NCBI GenBank assembly: GCA_027020105.1
Contig: JALUVW010000040.1
Location: forward strand, 1-9,594
Direction: 5' to 3'
Length of the DNA: 9,594 nucleotides
From: Candidatus Falkowiibacteriota bacterium
GTDB lineage: Bacteria > Patescibacteriota > Patescibacteriia > Patescibacteriales > SZUA-104
Shown: piece after piece, positions 1-5,560 of the stretch
How positions within the stretch are numbered: the stretch's first letter is position 1
Layout of the letters: every line of letters starts with the position of its first letter
The notes under the pieces: model-generated
Seen by the model: only the letters and a program-made list of their open reading frames with translations
Told to the model about the DNA's origin: nothing
Databases searched by the model: none
Program-made: the position numbers and the translations under genes

Positions 1-108
1 CCTCTCCCGTTTCCATATAATTTAAACTTAATTTTTCGCGGTTGCCGATTAAAAGCGTTGTTTTGTGTTTACGTTTTTTTCGGGGTTCGCTTCCATCCTA
101 GGAACCGC
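1..108. other. Left edge, no gene recognised
   Basis: I see no convincing coding frame, tRNA or promoter in this AT-rich edge sequence. A short inverted match (GGTTC near 95 with GAACC near 103) is too weak to call. It may be the spacer to a gene lying outside the window. Confidence 0.4.
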
Positions 109-138
109 AAAACAAAAAACCTCGGCGGCCGCGCCGAG
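109..138 (-). terminator. Intrinsic terminator after tRNA-Glu
   Basis: A GC-rich hairpin with 7-bp arms (CTCGGCG at 121-127, CGCCGAG at 132-138) and a 4-nt loop is followed on the minus strand by a U-rich run (complement of 109-119). It lies 13 nt past the tRNA-Glu 3' end. A T-rich run on the other flank (140-150) means it could also stop transcription arriving on the plus strand. Confidence 0.85.
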
Positions 139-151
139 ATTTTTTATTTTG

Positions 152-223
152 TAGTCCCTAGGGGAATCGAACCCCTGTTTTCAGGATGAAAACCTGATGT
201 CCTAACCACTAGACGAAGGGACC
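152..223 (-). tRNA. tRNA-Glu, anticodon UUC
   Basis: A full cloverleaf can be folded on the minus strand. The acceptor stem is GGTCCCT/AGGGACT with a terminal G-U pair. The anticodon stem is TCAGG/CCTGA around loop TTTTCAT, which places TTC at 34-36. The T arm is AGGGG-TTCGATT-CCCCT. The discriminator base is A at 152. CCA is not encoded, because the next bases read CAA, so a CCA-adding enzyme is needed. The gene is followed directly by an intrinsic terminator. Confidence 0.96.
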
Positions 224-289
224 TTGAATTAAGTTTCAATTTTCAATAACAATTTTCGGTTAGCAGCTTTTAACAAGTAAAATTTAAAC

Positions 290-311
290 AAAAAAGCCCT
301 TTTGAAGGACT
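290..311 (-). terminator. Intrinsic terminator after tRNA-Ile
   Basis: On the minus strand a 7-bp stem containing one G-U pair (arms 305-311 and 295-301, 3-nt loop) runs into a U6 tract (complement of 290-295). It lies about 65 nt past the tRNA-Ile 3' end. It would end a Val-Ile transcript before tRNA-Glu, which suggests Glu has its own promoter, although I could not identify one in 224-289. Confidence 0.7.
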
Positions 312-376
312 AAAAAAATTATAAGTTATTTTTTGCAAAATGTCAATATATGTATAATCAGTTTATGTTTGTTTAG

Positions 377-449
377 TGCTCGCAGATGGACTTGAACCAT
401 CGACCCCCACGTTATAAGCGTGGTGCTCTAACCACTGAGCTATGCGAGC
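377..449 (-). tRNA. tRNA-Ile, anticodon UAU
   Basis: A full cloverleaf can be folded on the minus strand. The acceptor stem is GCTCGCA/TGCGAGC with discriminator A at 377. The anticodon stem is CCACG/CGTGG around loop CTTATAA, which gives anticodon TAT. The T arm is GATGG-TTCAAGT-CCATC. CCA is not encoded. Most bacteria read AUA with a CAU-anticodon tRNA modified to lysidine by TilS; this gene instead encodes a direct AUA reader. AUA codons are common in the AT-rich genes of this window. It lies 89 nt downstream of tRNA-Val and may be cotranscribed with it. Confidence 0.95.
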
Positions 450-518
450 GAATTGATTGGACGGCATCTGATCTAAATCAATGATTCTCGTGACGCCCGA
501 TATGGCCGGCGCTTTAAT

Positions 519-629
519 TTGCCCCCGCGTCTTTTGGGTGGGTCTGTGCAGATTTGAACTGCAGACCTCTACGATGTCAACGTAGCGCTCTAACCAACTG
601 AGCTACAGACCCAAAAAACGCGGGGGCAA
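519..629 (-). repeat. Inverted repeat bracketing tRNA-Val
   Basis: A perfect 12-bp inverted repeat (519-530 and 618-629, core GCCCCCGCGT) flanks the tRNA-Val gene almost symmetrically, 8 nt outside the 3' end and 5 nt outside the 5' end. In a precursor transcript the leader and trailer would pair and extend the acceptor stem coaxially. This may aid RNase processing or folding. No U-tract follows the downstream arm, so it is not an ordinary terminator. Confidence 0.7.
539..612 (-). tRNA. tRNA-Val, anticodon GAC
   Basis: A full cloverleaf can be folded on the minus strand. The acceptor stem is GGGTCTG/CAGACCC with discriminator A at 539. The D arm contains GCTCAGTTGGTTAGAGC. The anticodon stem is CTACG/CGTAG around TTGACAT, giving GAC, which reads GUC and GUU. 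The T arm is TGCAG-TTCAAAT-CTGCA. The bases after the discriminator read CCC, not CCA. It is the first gene downstream of the candidate promoter at 697-725. Confidence 0.95.
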
Positions 630-665
630 TTATTTGTCCGCCAAAATTTTAACCGTTCCAAAAAC

Positions 666-685
666 AAAAAAAGGATTTTATCCTT
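666..685 (-). terminator. Small hairpin plus U-tract in tRNA leader
   Basis: On the minus strand AAGGAT-AAA-ATCCTT forms a 6-bp stem with a 3-nt loop, followed by a U-run. It sits within about 5-25 nt of the start expected from the promoter at 697-725 and upstream of tRNA-Val. It could be a leftover terminator of an earlier transcript or an early pause or attenuation site. The stem is short and A/U-rich, so its strength is doubtful. Confidence 0.35.
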
Positions 686-696
686 CGCCTGCTTAA

Positions 697-725
697 AATT
701 TACCACTAAATCCGTTTTTTTTCAA
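697..725 (-). promoter_or_regulatory. Candidate promoter for tRNA-Val/Ile
   Basis: On the minus strand TTGAAA (720-725) and TAAATT (697-702) are separated by exactly 17 nt, a sigma-70-type arrangement with five and four consensus matches. Transcription would start near 690 and run into tRNA-Val. The spacer includes an A-tract. Confidence 0.5.
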
Positions 726-767
726 GTTTTTTATTATTTGCATGACATATTCTCTCTTAATAATATC

Positions 768-797
768 TTGACAAAATTATAATTTTTACTTTAATAT
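768..797 (+). promoter_or_regulatory. Promoter for the HD-domain gene
   Basis: A perfect -35 TTGACA (768-773) and a -10 TAATAT (792-797) are separated by 18 nt. The start would be near 804, leaving a leader of about 33 nt before the ATG at 837. It runs back-to-back with the candidate tRNA promoter. Confidence 0.7.
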
Positions 798-836
798 TAC
801 AACAGGATTTACTAAAGTTAACCTCAAATAATTCTT

Positions 837-1484
837 ATGAAAAAGGAGACGGAAAGACAGTTACTAAAAATCGCTAAAAAACATCAGACAAAAACCGACC
901 CCTCACATGATTTTAATCATGTATTGCGTGTTTTAAATTTAGCTAAATTAATTGGAAGGCAAGAAAAAGCTGACTTTGATATCCTTGTCCCGGCGGCAAT
1001 TTTTCATGATATAATTGTTTACAGAAAAGATGACCCAAGAAGTAAACGCGAAACAAGCGAAAGCGCAAGATTTACTGAAGATATATTGAAAAACATTAAA
1101 CTTTATCCTCGGTGTAAAATAAAATTAGTTGCTGAATGTATAAAACAATGCTCTTTTTCAAAAGGTGTTAAGGCGACTACGCTTGAATCAAAAATTCTTC
1201 AAGATGCCGACAGAATAGAAGCTACTGGAGCAATTTCAATAATGAGAACATTTTCTTCGGGAGGGCAAATGAATCGTTGTTTTTACAACCCGGAAAATCC
1301 ATTTGGTAAAAGCGGCGCGACAAAAGAAACTAATTTAGATTTATTTTTTAACAGATTGCTGGTAGTTAAAAATCAGATGCACACCAATATGGCAAAAAAT
1401 ATCGCCGAGAGAAGAACTTATTTTGTAAATCATTTTTTAAAACAATTAAAAATTGAGCTTAAAGAATCAGGCATTATTTCATAA
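837..1484 (+). CDS. HD-domain phosphohydrolase, YpgQ/YedJ-like
   Basis: A 215-residue cytoplasmic protein of the HD metal-dependent phosphohydrolase superfamily. Visible metal-site residues are H28 (in SHDFNHVLRV, residues 23-32), the H57-D58 doublet (AAIFHDI) and D125 (LQDADRIEATGAI, 121-133). The second half, with LQDADR followed by MRTFSSGG and YNPENPF, resembles the B. subtilis YpgQ / E. coli YedJ group, for which nucleotide pyrophosphatase activity has been reported. By analogy it may hydrolyse a (deoxy)nucleoside triphosphate or related phosphoester. The length is normal for the group and there are no membrane segments. The start is the only reasonable ATG. No SD precedes it (AATAATTCTT), unlike the next gene. 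It has its own promoter and no clear terminator. The exact substrate cannot be read from the sequence. Confidence 0.88.
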   Translation: MKKETERQLLKIAKKHQTKTDPSHDFNHVLRVLNLAKLIGRQEKADFDILVPAAIFHDIIVYRKDDPRSKRETSESARFTEDILKNIKLYPRCKIKLVAECIKQCSFSKGVKATTLESKILQDADRIEATGAISIMRTFSSGGQMNRCFYNPENPFGKSGATKETNLDLFFNRLLVVKNQMHTNMAKNIAERRTYFVNHFLKQLKIELKESGIIS

Positions 1485-1508
1485 TTTAAATAAGCTAAAA
1501 TTTGCTCA

Positions 1509-1537
1509 TTGACAAATAGGCCGCCAAACATTATAGT
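1509..1537 (+). promoter_or_regulatory. Strong promoter for the NDK-like/Nudix gene
   Basis: Perfect TTGACA (1509-1514), a 17-nt spacer and TATAGT (1532-1537, five of six matches). Expected start near 1544, giving a leader of about 36 nt. It separates this gene transcriptionally from the HD gene upstream. Confidence 0.8.
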
Positions 1538-1566
1538 AAAATTACCCGAAAATCAAAAATATATGC

Positions 1567-1573
1567 AAGGAGG
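1567..1573 (+). promoter_or_regulatory. Strong SD for the fusion gene
   Basis: AAGGAGG lies 6 nt before the ATG at 1580 and fixes that start. It stands out because most other genes in the window have no recognisable SD. Confidence 0.88.
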
Positions 1574-1579
1574 AAGGCA

Positions 1580-2392
1580 ATGATTGAATATTCACTGGTA
1601 ATAATTAAACCTGACGCGCGAGAAAGGGGCCTTGAAAAAGAAATATATAATAACTTGAACATGCTTGGCCTTCAAGTGGAAAATATTGGAGTGGTTAAAT
1701 TTGATCTCCAGCTATTGATGGATTTTTATCAGTGGTCAAAAATTGATTTTCCAGCAGAAATGGAAGGATACATGTGTATAGAGCCGTTGCCTATTCTGAT
1801 TGCAAGCGGGAAAGACGCAATCGCAAAAACAATGACGTTCAAGGAAGGGTTACGAAAGAAGTACTTCAGCGGACCACTGAAAAATCTCTTCCATTGTCCT
1901 GTTTCACGTGAAGAATCAAGGTGGCAATATAATTTCTTACTTCAGAAAGGAGCAATTATGACCAAACCAAGAACAAGAAATCAGGTGGAGGTAATAGTAT
2001 TCAAAAGAACCAAGTCTGGCAAATACCTGTTTTTAATGCTACTCCGATCCCCGGAGCGTGGCGGCTTCTGGCAACCGGTTACCGGCAACGTTGAAGTCGG
2101 CGAATCATTTGAAAACGCCGCTTTGCGTGAAGTCCGCGAAGAATTGGGAATAGACAATGTGATTTGGTTGATTGACACTCAATATTCCTATGAGTTTTTC
2201 GACAACGGCATGGATCAATTTGAAAAAATATTCGGGGCGGAAGTAGCCGAAGATCAAGAAGTAAGGCTTTCGTCAGAACATACCAAATGTTGCTGGGTAT
2301 CGAAAGACAGGGCGATTAATGATTATCTCAAGTATCCCGGCAATAAAGAGGGGTTAAGACGCTTGTTTGATAAACTGAGCCAAAAACCATAA
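1580..2392 (+). CDS. NDK-like domain fused to Nudix hydrolase
   Basis: A 270-residue two-domain protein. Residues 1-125 resemble a shortened nucleoside diphosphate kinase: YSLVIIKPDA (4-13) carries the NDK lysine K10, LRKKY (91-95) matches the conserved Arg region, and NLFHCPVSREES (102-113) aligns with the NDK N-x-x-H-G-S-D-S-x-E-S segment, keeping the phospho-acceptor His (H105) but with CPV in place of GSD. Residues 127-270 are a Nudix hydrolase with a perfect Nudix box, GX5EX7REUXEEXGU, at 169-191. The FWQPVTGNVE context (163-172) recalls the NudB (dihydroneopterin triphosphate pyrophosphatase) branch. Nudix enzymes cleave nucleoside-diphosphate-X substrates. M127 has its own strong SD, so a Nudix-only product is likely. 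The 3' end overlaps the convergent glycosyltransferase gene by 39 bp. The strong SD signals suggest a foreign origin. The Nudix call is firm; kinase activity of the first domain is uncertain. Confidence 0.88.
   Translation: MIEYSLVIIKPDARERGLEKEIYNNLNMLGLQVENIGVVKFDLQLLMDFYQWSKIDFPAEMEGYMCIEPLPILIASGKDAIAKTMTFKEGLRKKYFSGPLKNLFHCPVSREESRWQYNFLLQKGAIMTKPRTRNQVEVIVFKRTKSGKYLFLMLLRSPERGGFWQPVTGNVEVGESFENAALREVREELGIDNVIWLIDTQYSYEFFDNGMDQFEKIFGAEVAEDQEVRLSSEHTKCCWVSKDRAINDYLKYPGNKEGLRRLFDKLSQKP
1946..1960 (+). promoter_or_regulatory. Internal SD and ATG for the Nudix domain
   Basis: AAAGGAG (1946-1952) is followed after 5 nt by an in-frame ATG at 1958 (M127 of the fusion), exactly at the domain boundary. 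This would yield a 144-residue Nudix protein (1958-2392). Either the fusion makes two products, or the two domains are recently joined genes whose old start is still intact. Confidence 0.6.
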
Positions 2393-3484
2393 CGGAGGTG
2401 ATTTTGGTGGATTAAGAGGTGTGACAATAAAAAAAGTATCAAAAAACCAATAAGCACCGGCGCCTATTCCCTGTGTTAATAACAAAAATAATTTATATCT
2501 TGAATGACCTTTTTTAATGTTGTGTTTATAGCAATTGATATACCCAAGAAAGTTCCAAAACCAGACACTTTTTTGTTTTATAAAAATAGTAAATTTATTT
2601 GGGACATCTGCTAGTTCAAGCGCGGGCAAAGACAATATAGGCACACTATTTACAGAAAGATTAAATCCAAAAGTTAAGTCCTCTGTCATAAGATTAGCAG
2701 GATAGCCCCCATTCCGCAAATTAATATTCAATGTCATGCCCGAACCATGACCAACAATAACGCCAAGCTTGGTGTTATTGTTTTTGTTCCAATTATTTAT
2801 CGATTTATTGTTATAGCTTCTTACCAGGCGTGATTCGTGCCCAAGACAATACCAGCTTTGATAAAGCGATAGAGCATTCGTAAATTGATTTGCACTTGCG
2901 TCCACATCTTTAACAAATGCGCATGGTTGCTGAAAAGCAAATTCTTTCCCCTTGTTTTTATCAATTAATCTCGATAATTGCCTGAATGTCGAAGATGAGA
3001 TTTTTGAATCCGCGTTTAAAACCAAGTAGTATGTGGATTGACTTACAATATTTTTTAATTTATTTATCGCGTAGTTTAATTGAGTGGCCATTTTGCCATC
3101 AATATCTGGGTCTTGGAAAATTTGAATACTGTCTTTAAAAATTGAAAGCTTGCCCGACTTTATAGAATTATTTATAATCTCTTCCGTTGTGGGCATTTTT
3201 TTATCTTTATTGTTGATTTTTTCTTTTATAGTTGTGAGAATCGCTATGTTAATTTTAAAGTACTTGTTTTTAATTTTTAATATACTTAACATTGTGTCTT
3301 CAATGATTTCTTGCTCGTTCAATACAGGTATTAATACATACAAAGGTTTTTTTGCTTTCTTGGGCTTATTTGAGCCTTTTTGGCTTAATTGCTTAAACAA
3401 TTTAAAATAAGAAAGGAAATCAAAAATGCCTCTTTCCGCTTGAAGGCCAACGCTTAGTATTATTAATAGATAATAAAAATCCAT
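2354..3484 (-). CDS. Membrane glycosyltransferase family 2, possibly 3'-truncated
   Basis: A 376-residue GT-A fold glycosyltransferase that would transfer a sugar from a nucleotide-sugar donor at the cytoplasmic membrane face. Visible features: an N-terminal hydrophobic stretch (about 3-15); the family entry motif LYVLIPVLNEQE (48-59); a DXD-like LNADS (156-160, first Asp replaced by Asn); GHGSGMTLNINL and GGYP (245-262); the catalytic-base region TEDLTFGFNL (267-276); a QxxxW-like QKSVW (304-308); and one hydrophobic helix near 331-354. Processive GT2 enzymes usually have more C-terminal helices, so the product, including polysaccharide versus glycolipid, is unclear. The last ~20 residues are encoded antisense to the Nudix gene end and the SD-like site after it, which suggests the original 3' end was lost. 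Start ATG at 3484 has no SD. The gene is very AT-rich compared with the DHH gene downstream of the gap. Confidence 0.85.
   Translation of the reverse strand: MDFYYLLIILSVGLQAERGIFDFLSYFKLFKQLSQKGSNKPKKAKKPLYVLIPVLNEQEIIEDTMLSILKIKNKYFKINIAILTTIKEKINNKDKKMPTTEEIINNSIKSGKLSIFKDSIQIFQDPDIDGKMATQLNYAINKLKNIVSQSTYYLVLNADSKISSSTFRQLSRLIDKNKGKEFAFQQPCAFVKDVDASANQFTNALSLYQSWYCLGHESRLVRSYNNKSINNWNKNNNTKLGVIVGHGSGMTLNINLRNGGYPANLMTEDLTFGFNLSVNSVPILSLPALELADVPNKFTIFIKQKSVWFWNFLGYINCYKHNIKKGHSRYKLFLLLTQGIGAGAYWFFDTFFIVTPLNPPKSPPLWFLAQFIKQAS
2394..2409 (+). other. Orphan SD after the Nudix stop
   Basis: GGAGGTGAT lies 1 nt after the Nudix stop codon, matching the anti-SD extensively. A TTG (2405) and a GTG (2407) at usable spacing are closed by TAA after two or three codons. 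It looks like the start of a next gene in an operon that has been cut off. The same bases are read antisense as the NPPKSPP tail of the glycosyltransferase. Confidence 0.4.
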
Positions 3485-3932
3485 ATACGATAATTTATTA
3501 TGCTTTTAATTTGCCATAAGATTTTTAAAAAATAAAACAAAAATAAACCAACCATATGCTGTTTCCATGTTATAAAATTGTTGTTTTTTGCTAAAAATTT
3601 TTACCCAACAACTCCATCCATTAAAATCCGCTGAATATTAATATTTTGCATTGTCATTTGTGTTTTCCACGCCCCCGCCACTCACTATAATTCCACCATC
3701 TATTTTGTTGAGCGTCTACATAAGATTAACAATTTTAATATATAATTTTATTAACGCGGTGGGCCAATATATATTTTAGGCGTACGCCCTTGGCGGTTTA
3801 GTTATTTGATAAACATTTATTTGGTATTAAGCCGTTTTACTGATTTTTTCATATTTTTCAGGAAACCGTTATACGCGCGTGTTGTCCGTAGGGCATTGAA
3901 TATAACTTGTTCTTACTTATATTGATTGCTCC
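3485..3932. other. AT-rich intergenic stretch, mostly unexplained
   Basis: 448 bp between the glycosyltransferase start and the DHH gene stop. It contains no tRNA and no convincing promoter for the glycosyltransferase. The part nearest that gene (3506-3715) has coding-like translation and is listed separately. A 10-bp palindrome GGCGTACGCC sits near 3779-3788. I could not find an intrinsic terminator for the DHH gene. Confidence 0.5.
3506..3715 (-). pseudogene. Possible decayed coding fragment
   Basis: On the minus strand, in the frame of the downstream glycosyltransferase, about 69 codons are open except for one TAA (3638-3640). The first part reads NKIDGGIIVSGGGVENTND. The second part contains FNGWSCWVKIFSKK and ends with a hydrophobic segment, METAYGWFIFVLFFKNLMAN, before TAA at 3506. 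The last segment resembles the C-terminal helix of a membrane protein and ends 21 nt before the glycosyltransferase ATG, as expected for a former operon partner. There is no good start codon and no recognised family. It could equally be chance openness in AT-rich DNA. Confidence 0.25.
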
Positions 3933-5081
3933 TCATATTGGCAGTTTGTTTAATTTGTTTTTTATTATCCCAATAACTTCTTCCTCCAGCTCTTTCGTCG
4001 GTTTCTCGGCTTTTACCACGGCCATTCTTTTTGTGCCTTCCGGATTTAATTCCTTGGTTAAGCCGAGGGAGTCAATGTTTTTAACCGAATAAACAATCGC
4101 TTTGGCGTATTTTTTTCCGTTAATTTTGGTGTCGTAAAACAAGGCAATAACCTTGACTTCCGGCATATTGACTATGAGTTCGTCAACCACTTCGTCCAAG
4201 TCCTTTTCGTTTGTTTCGGTTTTGGCGAAATCGTCCTCCTGGAGAGCGGACCAAACCAGCTTGTTGTCCATTGTTCCGGACAGCCGCGCCAACACTCTCC
4301 CCCAAAGCTTTAAAACATTAAGCGGCCTTGAGCGGTAAAGATGGTTTACGATTTTTTCCCTGTCCGCCCCCATGGATATGAGTTGGGCCGCGGCCGACAA
4401 CGCCGCGGGAGTTACGTTCGGAGTTTTAAAACTGCGGGTCTTGGAAATCATTCCGGTCAAAAGGCAGGTGGCGATGTCTTCGTCGATAAACTCGCGGGAG
4501 TAGTTGTTAAAAAGAGAGAATAAAATTTCGGAAGTGGACACGGCGGTCAAGTCTATCTTGTTGATTTGTCCGAACTCTTCGTTGGATCCGTGATGGTCAA
4601 TGTTGATAATCGGAGTGGTGTAGAAGAACTCCGTGTCATTGTCGTAGATTTTTCCCAAAAATTCCAGGTCGGGAGTGTCAACCACGATTATTAGGTCATA
4701 TTTAAAATCGCCGGAGCGGGTGGAAATATCGTCCTCATTAAAAAAACCGTCCTTGGGAGATATGATGAAATTCAATGTGTTGTCCTCAACCTTGTATTTT
4801 ATTTGGTTGACCTTGGTGTTGGTAATATCCAGAGATATTATGAATTGCCGCAGATTTTCAATTGAGTTTTTTATTTCTCCGTAAGCCGGCAAAAACGAGT
4901 AGAGATCGCTTTGGTCAAATTTTTCCGCCACTATGTCGGCTTGTTTGCCCAATTTTTTTAAAAACAAATAAACGGCCAAAGCGGAAGCGACCGAGTCGCC
5001 GTTCCATGTCTTCCTGAAAGCGACCAAGATGTTTTTCGCTTTTTTGATTTGTTCAAAAATTTGCTGTTCTTGCGTAAGCAT
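3933..5081 (-). CDS. DHH-family protein with degenerate active site
   Basis: A 382-residue protein with the layout of the NrnA-type DHH/DHHA1 phosphoesterases (oligoribonuclease or pAp phosphatase). Motif III is intact as INIDHHGSN (159-167), and motif II keeps D135 in VVDTPD. The other metal motifs are altered. The usual HxxPDGDA is replaced by RKTWNGDS (23-30), losing His and the first Asp. The usual TGIxxDT is replaced by TGMISKTRSF (209-218), with Lys214 in the Asp position. The C-terminal GGGHxxAAG substrate loop is replaced by LNPEGTKRMA (345-354). Catalysis as in NrnA therefore seems unlikely; a binding or altered role is possible. The length is slightly above the usual family size because of inserted segments around 80-125. 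The gene is monocistronic, with a clear promoter (5142-5170), a leader of about 54 nt and no SD. Base composition is richer in GC than the stretch to its left. Confidence 0.88.
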   Translation of the reverse strand: MLTQEQQIFEQIKKAKNILVAFRKTWNGDSVASALAVYLFLKKLGKQADIVAEKFDQSDLYSFLPAYGEIKNSIENLRQFIISLDITNTKVNQIKYKVEDNTLNFIISPKDGFFNEDDISTRSGDFKYDLIIVVDTPDLEFLGKIYDNDTEFFYTTPIINIDHHGSNEEFGQINKIDLTAVSTSEILFSLFNNYSREFIDEDIATCLLTGMISKTRSFKTPNVTPAALSAAAQLISMGADREKIVNHLYRSRPLNVLKLWGRVLARLSGTMDNKLVWSALQEDDFAKTETNEKDLDEVVDELIVNMPEVKVIALFYDTKINGKKYAKAIVYSVKNIDSLGLTKELNPEGTKRMAVVKAEKPTKELEEEVIGIIKNKLNKLPI

Positions 5082-5141
5082 AGTTTTTTATCGGTATCGC
5101 GAGAGTTTAAGCGATTTATGTTCCGTAAAAGATGATATACC

Positions 5142-5170
5142 AATGTATCGCATATGGCGGGCGCTGTCAA
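5142..5170 (-). promoter_or_regulatory. Promoter of the DHH gene
   Basis: On the minus strand a perfect TTGACA (5165-5170) lies 17 nt from TACATT (5142-5147, four of six matches). Expected start is near 5135, about 54 nt before the ATG. The 90 bp between this promoter and the terminator at 5260-5301 are GC-rich and show no gene. Confidence 0.75.
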
Positions 5171-5259
5171 GGCGCGCGGCGTTTATCGCGAAAAGGGGGC
5201 GGAAACGCTCTGTTCGGACGATTTCGCGGGATTGCCGCGAGCGCCGTTGGCGAGGAAAC

Positions 5260-5301
5260 AAAAAAAACAAGAAGACCGCAACAATGTCTCCTTGTTTTTT
5301 T
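5260..5301. terminator. Bidirectional terminator ending the metal operon
   Basis: A 10-bp stem with one G-U pair (5267-5276 and 5286-5295) and a 9-nt loop is flanked by A8 on the left and T7 on the right, so it reads as hairpin plus U-tract on both strands. It lies 17 nt past the stop of the small Cys-Cys membrane protein and closes the leftward repressor-DUF302 operon. It also insulates the DHH promoter. Confidence 0.88.
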
Positions 5302-5318
5302 GTTCCCGTTTTTTCTTC

Positions 5319-5486
5319 TTAGTTAAGCCAGATCAAAAAACCGGCTATAAATATAATGACAATCCCCCACAGCAAAAGGTTTTTTGTGTCTTTGAGGCCG
5401 TCCTCTTTTTTGGCGTCCTCGTCAATATTATTTTGGTCATTATTGTTGTTTTTTTGTTTTTGTGGACCTGATCCGCAGCAACCCAT
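5319..5486 (-). CDS. Small Cys-Cys membrane protein
   Basis: A 55-residue protein starting MGCCGSGPQK. It has an Asn/Asp/Lys-rich polar linker (about 10-35) and one C-terminal transmembrane helix (about 37-54: LLLWGIVIIFIAGFLIW). I do not recognise a named family. The vicinal Cys pair at positions 3-4 and its place as third gene of a metal-repressor operon suggest metal binding at the membrane, which is inference. The ATG at 5486 is chosen over an upstream in-frame TTG at 5531, because those 15 codons fall in a hairpin and encode nothing recognisable. It lies 74 nt after the DUF302 gene and just before the terminator. No SD is visible. Confidence 0.7.
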   Translation of the reverse strand: MGCCGSGPQKQKNNNNDQNNIDEDAKKEDGLKDTKNLLLWGIVIIFIAGFLIWLN

Positions 5487-5501
5487 AAATTTTGCTTGTT
5501 T

Positions 5502-5529
5502 GAATCGCGAATAATTATGTTCGCGGTTC
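5502..5529 (-). repeat. Intercistronic hairpin before the Cys-Cys gene
   Basis: An inverted repeat with 10-bp arms and one mismatch (5502-5511 and 5520-5529) and an 8-nt A/T loop lies between the DUF302 stop and the ATG at 5486. It has no U-tract. It could stabilise or set a processing boundary in the mRNA, giving different levels of the two products. Confidence 0.5.
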
Positions 5530-5560
5530 AAAACGTTAATTATGAATTAAATAAACATTG

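Noticed and set aside
3150..3410. Hydrophobic 86-residue plus-strand frame
   Set aside because: It is fully antisense to the glycosyltransferase; its hydrophobicity reflects the Lys/Asn-rich codons read in reverse.
539..3932. AT-rich stretch as a tRNA-integrated genomic island
   Set aside because: The stretch lies on the 5' side of tRNA-Val, whereas integrases normally use the 3' end; no integrase and no repeated tRNA 3' end were seen.
3933..3935. UGA recoding (Gly or Trp), as in some candidate-phylum bacteria
   Set aside because: The DHH protein ends naturally at this UGA, and continuing in frame gives unrelated sequence.
5154..5471. 105-residue plus-strand frame
   Set aside because: It crosses the bidirectional terminator and the antisense of the Cys-Cys membrane gene; the hydrophobic end is just the complement of a membrane helix and T-runs.
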